Source of the DNA: an uncultured Methylophilus sp.
GTDB lineage: Bacteria; Pseudomonadota; Gammaproteobacteria; Burkholderiales; Methylophilaceae
Direction of reading: 5' to 3'
Assembly (NCBI GenBank): GCA_936943315.1
Contig: CAKZJM010000228.1
Span: 1-42,618 of the forward strand
DNA length: 42,618 nt
The translations under genes and the position numbers were made by a program. This document shows positions 1 to 11,297 of this stretch, in pieces. Every line of letters begins with the position of its first letter. Positions within the stretch are counted from its first letter, which is position 1. The notes beneath the pieces are model-generated. The model was not told the origin of the DNA and searched no databases. It worked only from the letters and a program-made list of their open reading frames with translations.

Positions 1-1
1 C

Positions 2-130
2 CGCCCAGCCAGCATCACTACTGGTGGCGCGCTCTCTGATATTGCGCCCACGTTGCTGTCACTGATGGGCCTCCCGCAACCGGCAGAGATGACTGGCAAC
101 AGCCTGATTACCCTCCATGCAGCAGCCTAG
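2..130 (+). CDS. gpmI: 2,3-bisphosphoglycerate-independent phosphoglycerate mutase, C-terminal end (partial)
   Basis: The first 42 codons of the window are the tail of a gene that begins upstream. The peptide contains TTGGALSDIAPTLLSLMG followed by PAEMTGNSL, which is the conserved C-terminal segment of GpmI, the cofactor-independent, manganese-dependent mutase that interconverts 3- and 2-phosphoglycerate in glycolysis and gluconeogenesis. In this motif the D of SDIAPT is strongly conserved. The stop codon lies at 128-130, only 17 bases before envC; the gpmI-envC order is also found in enterobacteria, which supports both calls. Only the end is visible, so nothing can be said about the catalytic serine or the metal sites. 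Confidence 0.85.
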   Translation, partial: RPASITTGGALSDIAPTLLSLMGLPQPAEMTGNSLITLHAAA

Positions 131-147
131 CCTGGCCAGGTCGGTGC

Positions 148-1524
148 ATGTCTGAATCTGCTGTTCACGCCCTCTCCCGCTTGTTTAGACGGTTAGGCGC
201 AGGCGTATGGCTGGCATTCTGCGCAAGCATGTTGCCGCCCGCAGTCCAGGCGGCAACGAATGACAATGCAGAAGCCGCCAAAGGCGACCTGCAACAGGTC
301 AAGGAAAAAATCCAGCAACTGGCCAATGCGCTCAAAGCCTCACGCGTCGCCAAGCAAGATGCACATGAAGCGCTCAAAGCCTCAGAAACCGCCATTAGCG
401 CCTCGCGTAAAAAACTGCGTGAGATTCAGGATGCGCAGCAGGAAAACCGCGGCAAACTGCAAGACCTGCAAAAGCAGATGAGCTTATTGCAGCGCCAGGT
501 CAATCAACAGCGCAACGCGTTAAACACACAGCTTAACCAGCAATACCGCCATGGCAACAACAGCCCATTACAAATGCTGTTACAACAGCAGGACCCCGCC
601 AACACCACGCGTAACCTCAAATATTTAGGTTACGTCACGGCGGCGCATCAACAACAAATACAATCGCTGCAAGACAACCAGGAAGCCATAGACCGCGTGC
701 GTGCGGCCACCACTGAGCAATTGCACGAAACCGAGCGCCTGGCCAGCCAATACAGTGAAACCACGCAAAAGCTGGAAAGCGAAAAATCCCGCCGCAGCGA
801 AGCACTGAATGAGCTGTCCAAGCAGATTGAAACGCAAGAACAGCAGATGGTGCGACTGAAAAAAGACGAAGAAGCGCTATCGCAATTGTTCCAGCGCTTG
901 CTGGCCGAGGCTAAAAAACGTGAACAGGAAGCTTTGGCCAAAGCCAAACGTGAAAAAGAAGCGGCAGCAAAACGTGCGGCTGAACTGGCACGCAAGAAAA
1001 AATCTGCCGGGCGCACCTTTGAGCGTTCACCGCAAACCAATGTAGAGGAAAGCGACAATAGCTCGTCCAGCAGTACGGTGATCGCCAAAAACGAGACCCT
1101 GCCGGAATACAACGCCATCAAAGAGAATTTTGCCCAATTGCGTGGGCGTTTACGCCTGCCCGTGCGGGGCGATGTGATTAACCGTTTTGGCACAGCCCGT
1201 GCCGACACCGGCGTCAGCTGGAAAGGCATTTTCATCCGTGCCAAAGAAGGCAGTGAAGTGAAATCCGTGGCAGGCGGCCAAGTGGTATTTGCTGACTGGA
1301 TGCGCGGATTCGGCAATCTGATTGTGATTGACCACGGCAATGGCTACATGAGCTTATATGGCAACAACGAAGCCTTGTATAAAGCGTCCGGGCAAAACGT
1401 CAAATCCGGCGACACCATTGCAGCAGTCGGCAACAGTGGCGGCAATGCAGAGAATGGCGTTTATTACGAACTCAGGCGCAACAGCATCCCGTTTGACCCG
1501 CTGCAATGGAGTACGGTGCGCTAA
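148..1524 (+). CDS. envC: EnvC-type murein hydrolase activator (LytM/M23 domain without catalytic residues)
   Basis: Predicted periplasmic protein of 458 residues. It has an N-terminal signal peptide (about 1-35, cleavage after AVQA), a long Gln/Lys/Glu-rich coiled coil (about 44-290) and a C-terminal LytM domain (about 335-458). Active M23 peptidases carry HxxxD and HxH zinc ligands. Here the equivalent segments read SWKGIFI and YYELRR, and YMSLYG replaces the usual YxHL, so the zinc site is missing. This is the pattern of E. coli EnvC, which does not cut peptidoglycan but activates amidases AmiA/AmiB at the septum through FtsEX. The role here is inferred from that family. It follows gpmI by 17 bases and probably shares its transcript. 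A hairpin with a T-run sits over its stop codon. Confidence 0.88.
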   Translation: MSESAVHALSRLFRRLGAGVWLAFCASMLPPAVQAATNDNAEAAKGDLQQVKEKIQQLANALKASRVAKQDAHEALKASETAISASRKKLREIQDAQQENRGKLQDLQKQMSLLQRQVNQQRNALNTQLNQQYRHGNNSPLQMLLQQQDPANTTRNLKYLGYVTAAHQQQIQSLQDNQEAIDRVRAATTEQLHETERLASQYSETTQKLESEKSRRSEALNELSKQIETQEQQMVRLKKDEEALSQLFQRLLAEAKKREQEALAKAKREKEAAAKRAAELARKKKSAGRTFERSPQTNVEESDNSSSSSTVIAKNETLPEYNAIKENFAQLRGRLRLPVRGDVINRFGTARADTGVSWKGIFIRAKEGSEVKSVAGGQVVFADWMRGFGNLIVIDHGNGYMSLYGNNEALYKASGQNVKSGDTIAAVGNSGGNAENGVYYELRRNSIPFDPLQWSTVR

Positions 1525-1541
1525 CCCCACGCGCATTTTTT
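1517..1541 (+). terminator. weak intrinsic terminator over the envC stop codon
   Basis: The arms TGCGC (1517-1521) and GCGCA (1531-1535) flank a 9-base loop that contains the TAA stop, followed by six T (1536-1541). The stem is short, so efficiency is uncertain. Confidence 0.5.
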
Positions 1542-1568
1542 AGCAGCGCTCACCCAACAAAACAGCCT

Positions 1569-1850
1569 TTAATATTGCCCGTCTTGCACGGCCGGATCTG
1601 GCGGAATGACAGGCACCGGCATATTACGCCTGGCTTCGGCATAAATCTTATCCAGCTCTTCTTGCGACATGGTGATGCCTGGCACACGTTCATTAGCCTT
1701 GGGCTCATAACCGCCCGTGGCCGCCTGGGTGGGTGAGGCTGGCGGCAAGGTTAACTCGGTAGTGCTATTCGCTGTATCGCGACTACAGGCAGAAAGATAA
1801 ACACTACAGAGGCAAAAAAAGAAGACTTCAGACCAACACTTCATACACAC
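1569..1850 (-). CDS. small predicted lipoprotein, unknown function
   Basis: 93 residues. The N-terminus is a lipoprotein signal: a short basic start, a hydrophobic Phe/Leu/Cys-rich stretch and the lipobox LSAC, giving a lipidated Cys at about residue 22. The mature part is short, polar and Pro-rich. It contains a segment MSQEELDKIYAEARRNMP that could form one amphipathic helix, then PVPVIPPDPAV near the end. The second Met (codon at 1844) gives a more standard signal peptide (MKCW...) and is an equally good start. The gene runs towards envC and lies 12 bases beyond the YjbQ-type gene, so the two may be cotranscribed. I do not recognise the family. Confidence 0.6.
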   Translation of the reverse strand: MCMKCWSEVFFFCLCSVYLSACSRDTANSTTELTLPPASPTQAATGGYEPKANERVPGITMSQEELDKIYAEARRNMPVPVIPPDPAVQDGQY

Positions 1851-1862
1851 AACTTTAAAAGA

Positions 1863-2282
1863 TTACTCACCCATCACATGCATCAGCACCCGCCTGCGTG
1901 CTGGCAGGTGACGGTGCTCAAACAGGAAAATGCCCTGCCATTGCCCCAGTGCCACGCGGCCTTGCAATACAGGAATAGACAGGCTGGTTTGCGTCAATGC
2001 GGTCCGCACATGCGCTGGCATATCGTCCGGCCCTTCAACGGTGTGAATGAATAAATCATCGCCATCGGGCACCAGGCGGTTGAAAAATGCTTCCATATCG
2101 ACCAGCACATCACGGTCGTAATTTTCGTTAATCAGCAGGCTGGCAGACGTATGCTGGATATACAAAGTGAGCAAGCCGCTCTGGATACCAGACTGTTGCA
2201 CCCATTGCAGCACTTGCGGCGTGATGTCGTACAGACGCCGCCCCTGGGCATTGATGGAAAGTGTTTCGTGGAGTTGACGCAT
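1863..2282 (-). CDS. YjbQ / UPF0047 family protein
   Basis: 139 residues, the usual size for the family. Signature segments are all present: HTSASLLINENYDRDV (about 44-59), HTVEGPDDMPAHVR (about 80-93) and LGQWQGIFLFEHR (about 112-124). The conserved histidines probably bind a metal. Members are annotated as secondary thiamine-phosphate synthase because E. coli YjbQ can replace ThiE when overproduced; the physiological role is not settled. The ATG at 2282 begins MRQLHETLSI, the normal N-terminus. It lies between two small lipoprotein genes on the same strand, which says little about its job. Confidence 0.85.
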   Translation of the reverse strand: MRQLHETLSINAQGRRLYDITPQVLQWVQQSGIQSGLLTLYIQHTSASLLINENYDRDVLVDMEAFFNRLVPDGDDLFIHTVEGPDDMPAHVRTALTQTSLSIPVLQGRVALGQWQGIFLFEHRHLPARRRVLMHVMGE

Positions 2283-2350
2283 GCCGAATTCCGGGGATCA
2301 AAAAGCTAAAGCCACATTATACCGGAGCCAACCTGCGATACGCAGCCGGA

Positions 2351-2869
2351 TTACCAGTAGCGCCAGCCACCGCCCCAATAGGGCCGGTAACCCCATGGGC
2401 CGCCATAAAAACCGGGGCCATAAAACCAGGGATCCATACTGCGTAACCGCGCGGCATCGCGTTCACGCTTAAGCTTGGTCTCAGATTCAACCCGGGCTTT
2501 TTCGCGTTTGTTAATTTCGTCAGCAATCGCGTTTTGCTCGGCCAGCGCATTGGCTTGCTGCATGTAATCAAGTACGCCTTTGGAAATGCCTTTTTGATGC
2601 CAGGTCAGCACTTCGGAAGGCGTCAGGGCATACCGCGATTGTGACTGTTTGATGGCCTCTATGATTTCAGCGTCCGTCTTACCTTGTTTGCTCATGGTCA
2701 CAATATCGGCCAGGCTCAAGGTCGATTGCGCAGGTGGCACCAGCGCCGCCAGTTGCTCCGGCGAAATGCGATCAATTTCCACAGGTTGTGGAGGCTGGGT
2801 GGCACAACCGGCCAGCACAGCTAACAGGCTAATCACAGGAATAAAACGCAAATAAATTGAGTGATGCAT
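2351..2869 (-). CDS. predicted lipoprotein with Gly/Tyr/Trp-rich tail
   Basis: 172 residues. The signal peptide ends in the lipobox LAGC (Cys about 22), so it is predicted to be lipidated. The middle (about 50-100) has two helical segments, SLADIVTMSKQGKTDAEIIE and LTPSEVLTWHQKGISKGVLD, which resemble repeated short helix-turn segments seen in many proteobacterial lipoproteins. A charged Lys/Glu/Arg helix (about 110-145) follows. The last 30 residues are a low-complexity Gly-Tyr-Pro-Trp tail ending WGGGWRYW. Function is unknown; an envelope structural or stress role is only a guess. It has its own start just after the clpB terminator. Confidence 0.65.
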   Translation of the reverse strand: MHHSIYLRFIPVISLLAVLAGCATQPPQPVEIDRISPEQLAALVPPAQSTLSLADIVTMSKQGKTDAEIIEAIKQSQSRYALTPSEVLTWHQKGISKGVLDYMQQANALAEQNAIADEINKREKARVESETKLKRERDAARLRSMDPWFYGPGFYGGPWGYRPYWGGGWRYW

Positions 2870-2894
2870 AGGGCTTCCATTCTACACCCGATAA

Positions 2895-2926
2895 AGCAAA
2901 GGGTCATACGCATACGACCCTTTGCT
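2895..2926 (-). terminator. hairpin terminator downstream of clpB
   Basis: A perfect 11-base inverted repeat (AGCAAAGGGTC at 2895-2905 and its complement at 2916-2926) with a 10-base loop lies 66 bases after the clpB stop. The T-run on the minus strand is weak (TTTAT), so it may work partly as a 3' stability hairpin. Confidence 0.6.
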
Positions 2927-2991
2927 CTGGTTCAAGGTTCAGTGACTTTAGCGAATCAACGACCTGAGCGCCTCTGTCACATCAATACGCT

Positions 2992-5574
<2,583 letters not shown>

Positions 5575-5590
5575 GTCAAACCCTTTCATG

Positions 5591-5617
5591 ATTCAAATCA
5601 TGCCGCATGCTTGCGGC
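5591..5617 (-). other. two adjacent hairpins in the clpB leader
   Basis: In the leader, GCCGCA/TGCGGC (arms at 5602-5607 and 5612-5617, 4-base loop) is followed by a second hairpin CATGAT/ATCATG spanning about 5588-5603, whose ends overlap the first by two bases, directly before the AAAGGG ribosome-binding site. Whether they control translation is not shown by the sequence. Confidence 0.4.
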
Positions 5618-5627
5618 TGGATAACCC

Positions 5628-5657
5628 TATAATGCGGCGGGTTTTTGCGTTTTCAAT
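5628..5657 (-). promoter_or_regulatory. sigma-32-like (heat-shock) promoter of clpB
   Basis: Read on the minus strand, ATTGAA (complement of 5652-5657) is followed after 14 bases by CCGCATTATA (complement of 5628-5637). The known sigma-32 consensus is CTTGAA, 13-17 bases, CCCCATNTA. Position, about 54 bases before the clpB start codon, and the target gene both fit. Confidence 0.6.
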
Positions 5658-5715
5658 AGATATAGATCAAATTTGTAGGAGTTTGTCGGCACCTGAAGGT
5701 ACGGTAAAGCAGGGC

Positions 5716-6900
5716 TTATTGCGTAAACGGAATCACCTGCAACCCTTTGTCTGCGGTGTTGACTGCGAGTATGGCCTTGCCCTGAAGGTTTAACCATTGC
5801 GGATAATCAAGCTTGCTGCTGCTATGCAACATGGTCACAGCGGCTCCCCAGGTACGGCCCCCATCCAGCGAGGCCATGGCGACGATGTCATAGCCTGTGC
5901 TGTCACGTTCTTGCCAGGCCACCCAAACTTTATCTTCCACACTGAGCAGGGCAGGATGGCCGGCATTTTTCTTCGCATCCCCAATGCGTCGCGGGGGTGA
6001 AGTCACCCAGGCATGGCCGTCCATGCGGGCAATGCGCAATCCCGGCTTTTCGCCAGCGCCGTCAAAATAAGCCAGGTGATAACCAAACCCCTCACCCACG
6101 GCCAGCGCCGCCCCATGATGCGGGCAGCCATCGAGTTTCCAGTGGCCATAGCTGGCGCGGACCAGGACAGGTTTGCTGGCAGGGCTGATTTCAGCCATGG
6201 CATGGTCGCGTTCGCCGCCATCAAACACATGGCGCCACAATACCGCCACCGTGCCATCTGGCTTGCTGGTCATGGCAATGCGGCAGCATTCGCAGCTACT
6301 GTCTGCCAGTTTTTGCTCAGTGCTGAAGCTTTTGCCGTGATCGTTAGACACGGCATAATAAATGGCCGCGCCCTCGTAAGGCTTACCGGCTGCTTTGGCG
6401 GCCAGCGCATCGCGTTTATCGATCCAGGCCACGGTAATATTGCCATTGGCAGCGGCTTCCAGGACATCAAAGCGGTGCGTGATTTCTTCGCGGTGCTGAT
6501 GCACGATATAGGGCGCTTCAAAACTTTTGCCGCCATCGACAGAGCGCGCAAACCAGATAAACCCGGCATAAGACTTCTTGAGCGATTCCGTCCAGGTGAC
6601 ATACACCTGGCCTTCCGCCCCCAGCGCAATGTGGGGGCGCGCTTCGGCATCGGCGGCAATCTGCATGGGGGTTGGATTGGCAGCGACCTCTTTGCCAAAG
6701 TGCTGGCCTGCATCGTCACTGGCAGACACCCACACCTGCCCATGTTTCACTTGCGCTAACCACACACGCCCGGCCTGGTCGGCGGCAACACTTACTGCCA
6801 GCGGTTGCGAAGCATGTTCGGCATGGCCATCATGTGCCTGGGCAGCAGATACCAGGCATAACACACTGGCCACCAGCCATTGAGACAGCAGCAATTTCAC
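5716..6900 (-). CDS. secreted BNR-repeat beta-propeller protein (sialidase-like fold)
   Basis: Predicted periplasmic or exported protein of about 394 residues. A GTG at 6900 gives a classic signal peptide (MKLLLSQWLVASVLCLVSAAQA) and has AAGGAG nine bases upstream; an upstream ATG at 6927 would add nine charged residues before it. The mature protein starts HDGHAEH. Four Asp-box (BNR) signatures are visible: SDDAGQHF, SVDGGKSF, SNDHGKSF and SLDGGRTW, as in sialidase-type propellers. Two Cys motifs, SSCECCRIA and DGCPHHG, look conserved for this kind of protein and could form disulfides or bind metal. No sialidase active-site set is obvious, so enzyme activity should not be assumed. It ends convergent to nothing and is divergent from the GGDEF-EAL gene. 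Confidence 0.7.
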   Translation of the reverse strand: MKLLLSQWLVASVLCLVSAAQAHDGHAEHASQPLAVSVAADQAGRVWLAQVKHGQVWVSASDDAGQHFGKEVAANPTPMQIAADAEARPHIALGAEGQVYVTWTESLKKSYAGFIWFARSVDGGKSFEAPYIVHQHREEITHRFDVLEAAANGNITVAWIDKRDALAAKAAGKPYEGAAIYYAVSNDHGKSFSTEQKLADSSCECCRIAMTSKPDGTVAVLWRHVFDGGERDHAMAEISPASKPVLVRASYGHWKLDGCPHHGAALAVGEGFGYHLAYFDGAGEKPGLRIARMDGHAWVTSPPRRIGDAKKNAGHPALLSVEDKVWVAWQERDSTGYDIVAMASLDGGRTWGAAVTMLHSSSKLDYPQWLNLQGKAILAVNTADKGLQVIPFTQ

Positions 6901-7039
6901 TCCTCGCTCCTTATCAAAAACACTCATTACTTTACGTGTGTTATCACAGCTTGATCTGGCTAAAGTTTGGTATCGTGAGCGCCGTTAACCCACATATCCG
7001 GGCCAACATCAAATACACCGCACCGAAGCAGATTTAACT

Positions 7040-9982
7040 ATGTCATTACCAACCGTTTTTGATCATCATAGCACAGCATGGTTGCAGCCATTGGCGGCTG
7101 CCATGCCTGAGATGCCTATGCTGGCGCTCAATCGCAGGGCTCAATACCTGTCGATCAATGCGGCTGCGCAGGCGCTGTTGGGAAATGATAGCGAAGCATT
7201 TCCCCAGGAAATCCGCACCGCCTTTTTGCAAGCAATCCGCGACAAGCAAACCGAGCTGCAACTGAGTTTCAGCCTGCGCAATTTGAAGCGCCACTTCAAA
7301 TGCCGCTTGCTTTATCCGCACGCTGGCCGCGGGGCGATTGGCCTGATGCTGGAAGAAGAAAAAACCACCCTGGCAGATCAATTGCAGCACATGCAATCCA
7401 TCGTGCACTCGTTGATTGAGATGAGTCCCGACCTGATTTGCATCAAGGACCATGAAAACCGCTGGATGATGGCCAACCAGCAGATGCTCAATACCTTTCA
7501 GATTGACGGGTTTGACTATGAGTTTTTAAACAACCTGCAAATTGCAGATACCCTGCATCCGGTGTTCCGTAACAGCTTCGAGCACCATGAAAAATCTGAC
7601 CAGCAAGTGTGGCAGACCCGCCAGGCTTACCGCAATGAAGAGCTGGTGCATTTACCCCAGGGCGGCTACAAAACCCTGGAGGTTAACAAGATTGCCTATC
7701 ACGACCAGAAAGACGAGCCTAGCCACCTGATTACGGTGGCACGTGATGTCAGTGAGCAAAAGTTTATTGAGGGCCAGCTACAAAACCGCAGCGCGGTGCT
7801 CGACACCCTGATTTCGTGTGACTGGATGCTGCACTCGGCAGAGCGCTGGCAAAGCGTGGCAGAAAACGTGCTGCAACAGTGCTGCCTGTCTTTCCGTTTC
7901 AGCCGCGCGGTATTGCTGCAACACGAAACCATTACCACCCGCAAAAAAACCGAGGTGCGTTCCAAGGTCGTGTTCCAGTGGGCCCTCAACGGCTTTCACC
8001 ACACTTATCAGCATTGGGAAAAAATTTCATTCCTGTCACCCGAGTTACAGCGCTGGTACGCCCTGCTTTCTAAAGGCCAACCAGTGATGTGTGATGCGCT
8101 GACGCTGCCCGAAGCGGAACGTGCGTTGCTCAAGTCTCACGACACCGTCAACCTGGTGATTGTGCCGCTTATGATAGACGATGAGTGGTGGGGCTCTATG
8201 GTGATTGAGCGTTGTTTTGACGCCGACAACACCAGCTCACAAGAGCTGGGTTCACTGATGGCGATTGGCCGCACACTGAGCGTGGCGATTGACCGTGAAC
8301 GCACCGGCAAGCACCTCAAGCTGGCCAAGATTGCTTTTGACAGCACCACAGAAGGCATCATGATCGTCAATCCGGCCGGGGAGCTGGTCGGCATCAACCA
8401 GGGCTATACCTTGATTACCGGGTTTGAAGAGTCAGAGGTGCTGGGTACAAAACCGCAAATTTTCAAGCAACGTCCGCGCGGCCTGTTTGGCGCCCTCAAG
8501 CGTGACGGCAAATGGTCAGGCGAGATTGAGAACGTCCGTAAAAATGGGGACAGCTACACCGAGTGGATGACCATTACCGCTGTGCGTAATCACGCCAACG
8601 TGATTACTAACTATGTCGGCGTGTTTGCAGACATCTCTGAGATGAAGCGCTCGCAAATCCAGCTCAACTCACTGGTGAACCACGACCCGTTGACCGGATT
8701 GCCAAACCGCAGGCTGATCAACCATCTGTTTACGCATGCACTCCAGCGTGCCCACCGCAATGATCATCAAGCGGCCGTGCTGTTTATTGACCTGGACCGC
8801 TTTAAAAACATTAACGATAGCCTGGGCCATTATTCTGGCGACCAGTTGCTGTTAGGCGTCAGCGAGCGGCTGCGCGCCTCATTACGCGAGTCTGACATTG
8901 TGGGCAGACTGGGTGGGGACGAGTTTATCGTGCTGCTGGAAAACCTGCATGGCAAGGCAGATGCTGCACAAAAAGCGCATGACATTCTCGATGCCATCCG
9001 GCGCGAATTCATGATTGACCATCATGAAATTTTTGTCGGCGCCAGCATCGGCATCTCCATGTATCCGCACGATGGGCAGGATGTGGAAAGCCTGATCAAA
9101 GCGGCCGACCTCGCAATGTATGAAGTAAAAAACAATGGCAAAAACCATGTGTCGTTTTACGATGCAGCCTTGAGCCGCGATGCGGTTGAACACTTCCAGC
9201 TTGAAACCGAGTTGCGCCAGGCGCTGACCAAAAACCAGCTCAAGATGTTCTACCAGGCCCAGATAGACCTGAAAACCGGCATGATTATTGGCGCTGAAGC
9301 GCTGATCCGCTGGCTACATCCGACCCAGGGCATGATTTCACCGGCCAAGTTTATTCCGCTGGCTGAAGAAACCGGCCTGATCTTGAGCATAGGCGAATGG
9401 GCGCTGACGCAAGCCGTGCGCCAGGCACATACCTGGCACAAACAACATCCTGAGTTCCAGAAAATTGCCATTAATGTCTCCGGCGTGCAGATCATGAAAA
9501 GCAAATTTGCCGATACCGTGTATGGCATCCTCATGGACAGTGAATGTGACCCGTCCATCATAGAGCTGGAGATCACAGAAAGCACACTGATGCAGCATAC
9601 CCAGCATGTGGTAGATACCTTCAACCAGCTGAAACTGCTGGGGGTGAGCATTGCCATTGACGACTTTGGCACCGGCTATTCTTCGTTGTCACACCTGAAA
9701 CGCTTACCGCTGGACCAGATCAAGATCGACCGCAGCTTTGTCAAAGACTTGCCTGACGACAAAGACGATGCGGCGATCACCAGCGCCATCTACGCCATGG
9801 CGACGCAATTGGGATTCAGCGTCGTTGCCGAAGGTGTCGAAACCGAAGAACAGGAAAAGTTTTTACAGAAACTGGGCTGCCAGACCGCGCAAGGCTTCCT
9901 GTATGCCTATCCCGTCAATGCAGATGATTTTCTGCAGTTATTAGTCTTAAATAATCAAAGAAAAATAAAACGCCATGCCTAA
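7040..9982 (+). CDS. PAS/GAF sensor protein with GGDEF and EAL domains
   Basis: 980 residues, cytoplasmic (no membrane segments seen). In order: a degenerate N-terminal PAS-like part (1-110), PAS (about 120-245, ending VARDVSEQKF), GAF-like (about 255-415), PAS (about 430-540, ending VFADISEMKR), GGDEF (about 545-710) and EAL (about 725-975). The cyclase site is intact (GGDEF at 625-629) and is preceded by RESD five residues upstream, the inhibitory I-site. The EAL domain keeps EAL (Glu 753), DDFGTGYSSL and EGVETEEQ. Both making and breaking cyclic-di-GMP are therefore possible; which dominates cannot be read from sequence. The last 8 bases overlap the next gene, so the two enzymes are translationally coupled. 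Confidence 0.92.
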   Translation: MSLPTVFDHHSTAWLQPLAAAMPEMPMLALNRRAQYLSINAAAQALLGNDSEAFPQEIRTAFLQAIRDKQTELQLSFSLRNLKRHFKCRLLYPHAGRGAIGLMLEEEKTTLADQLQHMQSIVHSLIEMSPDLICIKDHENRWMMANQQMLNTFQIDGFDYEFLNNLQIADTLHPVFRNSFEHHEKSDQQVWQTRQAYRNEELVHLPQGGYKTLEVNKIAYHDQKDEPSHLITVARDVSEQKFIEGQLQNRSAVLDTLISCDWMLHSAERWQSVAENVLQQCCLSFRFSRAVLLQHETITTRKKTEVRSKVVFQWALNGFHHTYQHWEKISFLSPELQRWYALLSKGQPVMCDALTLPEAERALLKSHDTVNLVIVPLMIDDEWWGSMVIERCFDADNTSSQELGSLMAIGRTLSVAIDRERTGKHLKLAKIAFDSTTEGIMIVNPAGELVGINQGYTLITGFEESEVLGTKPQIFKQRPRGLFGALKRDGKWSGEIENVRKNGDSYTEWMTITAVRNHANVITNYVGVFADISEMKRSQIQLNSLVNHDPLTGLPNRRLINHLFTHALQRAHRNDHQAAVLFIDLDRFKNINDSLGHYSGDQLLLGVSERLRASLRESDIVGRLGGDEFIVLLENLHGKADAAQKAHDILDAIRREFMIDHHEIFVGASIGISMYPHDGQDVESLIKAADLAMYEVKNNGKNHVSFYDAALSRDAVEHFQLETELRQALTKNQLKMFYQAQIDLKTGMIIGAEALIRWLHPTQGMISPAKFIPLAEETGLILSIGEWALTQAVRQAHTWHKQHPEFQKIAINVSGVQIMKSKFADTVYGILMDSECDPSIIELEITESTLMQHTQHVVDTFNQLKLLGVSIAIDDFGTGYSSLSHLKRLPLDQIKIDRSFVKDLPDDKDDAAITSAIYAMATQLGFSVVAEGVETEEQEKFLQKLGCQTAQGFLYAYPVNADDFLQLLVLNNQRKIKRHA

Positions 9983-11258
9983 TCACGCCTCCGACACCTA
10001 TTACATAGACATAGACCAGCTTCAGGTCGGTCTCTACATCCACCTCGACCTGGGCTGGATGGATCATCCATTTTCGGTCAGCAACTTTAAGATCACGGAT
10101 GAAGCGCAAATTGAGACTTTGAAATCCTTAGGCTTGAAGCAACTGCGTTATGATCCGCGACGCAGTTCGAGCACGCCATTGAGGAGCGCCGCCTACCAGA
10201 ATGTGGTTGAGTTTCCGCTCAAAAAAGCGCTGGGCGCTAAACTGGAAGTCATAGACGATGTGCCGGAGTTGAGTCCCGCACAGAAAAAACAGCTGGCGCT
10301 GAGGCAAGCCATTGCCGACAGTGAACACAAGTTCATGAAGACCAGCTCTGAAGTGAAAACCATCCAGAAACTCTCGACCGAGCGCCCGGAACAGGCGTAT
10401 GGCCTGGCGGCAAAACTGGTTGAAGACCTGGTAAACAGCACGCTCACAGAAGGCGAGGTTGCGATTCACGCCATGAATGGTCACCGCGTGGGCGACCAGC
10501 ATTTTCAGCATGAGCTTAACACCCTGGTGGTGTCTTTGCTGCTGGCTAAAAACCTCGATATTACCGACGATGATGCGGTGGTGCTTGGCATGGCAGCCAT
10601 TTTGCATGACATCGGCAAACGTCAGATCAGCGATAAAATCCTGCTCAAAAAAGACCCGCTCAGCGTCCGCGAAACGGCGATTTACCAGACCCATGTCCTG
10701 CTTGGCCTGAATATGCTGCGGGATGTGGCAGTGCCTAGAAGGATACTAACTCTGATTTCGCAGCATCATGAGTTTGCCGATGGTAGCGGCTACCCTAAAG
10801 GCCTGAATTGTGATCAGATCGACCCGTTATCGCATATCCTGATCATTGCCAACATGTACGATAACCTGTGCAACCCATCCAACCCGGCATTCACCAAAAC
10901 CCCTTATGAAGCCTTAAGCATGATGTTTGCACAACAAAGGCACCAGTTTGACCAGTCTATTTTGCGCCGCTTTATCAAGTGCCTGGGCATTTACCCGCCC
11001 GGCAGCGTGGTGCGTCTGTCAGACCAGAAACTGGCCACCGTGCTCTCGACCAACCCGCAACAACCTTTGCGGCCGTTTATACAGATGTTGAGCGATGACC
11101 GCGAAGAAGAAGGCGAGATTATTGACCTGAGGGAAGCCCTGGATATCAATATCATCCAATGCCTGAAACCAGAGCAATTGCCCAATGCGCTGCAAAGAAT
11201 CTTGCGTTTAAAACAGCGTACCAGCTATTTCCTGGACAAGATTTACGCAGCCTCTTAA
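9975..11258 (+). CDS. HD-GYP cyclic-di-GMP phosphodiesterase with N-terminal DUF3391
   Basis: 427 residues. The N-terminal 1-130 matches the DUF3391 type (IDIDQLQVGLYIHLDLGWMDHPF), which commonly precedes HD-GYP domains. The HD-GYP domain carries the metal-binding pair HD (211-212) in ILHDIGKRQI, and QHHEFADGSGYPKG (263-276) with the GYP triad at 272-274. Members hydrolyse cyclic-di-GMP to pGpG or GMP. Its ATG overlaps the stop of the upstream GGDEF-EAL gene (ATGCCTAA), so a diguanylate cyclase/phosphodiesterase and a dedicated phosphodiesterase are made from one message. A hairpin covers its stop codon. Confidence 0.92.
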   Translation: MPNHASDTYYIDIDQLQVGLYIHLDLGWMDHPFSVSNFKITDEAQIETLKSLGLKQLRYDPRRSSSTPLRSAAYQNVVEFPLKKALGAKLEVIDDVPELSPAQKKQLALRQAIADSEHKFMKTSSEVKTIQKLSTERPEQAYGLAAKLVEDLVNSTLTEGEVAIHAMNGHRVGDQHFQHELNTLVVSLLLAKNLDITDDDAVVLGMAAILHDIGKRQISDKILLKKDPLSVRETAIYQTHVLLGLNMLRDVAVPRRILTLISQHHEFADGSGYPKGLNCDQIDPLSHILIIANMYDNLCNPSNPAFTKTPYEALSMMFAQQRHQFDQSILRRFIKCLGIYPPGSVVRLSDQKLATVLSTNPQQPLRPFIQMLSDDREEEGEIIDLREALDINIIQCLKPEQLPNALQRILRLKQRTSYFLDKIYAAS

Positions 11259-11267
11259 TGAGGCTGC
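11247..11267 (+). terminator. hairpin spanning the HD-GYP stop codon
   Basis: GCAGCCTC (11247-11254) and GAGGCTGC (11260-11267) form a perfect 8-base stem. The 5-base loop TTAAT contains part of the TAA stop. No T-run follows, so it may end transcription weakly or protect the 3' end. Confidence 0.45.
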
Positions 11268-11297
11268 TGCCGTATGCCCTCCCTTAATCTTGGCGGG

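Noticed and set aside
648..1340. 230-codon open frame on the minus strand opposite envC
   Set aside because: Ser/Arg-rich translation typical of a reversed coiled-coil gene; envC on the plus strand has full domain support.
5575..5589. Longer clpB start at 5589
   Set aside because: It adds five residues unlike the family and the AAAGGG site would be inside the coding sequence.
6013..6759. 248-codon open frame on the plus strand opposite the BNR-repeat gene
   Set aside because: Antisense to clear BNR repeats; no start signal and no recognisable domain.
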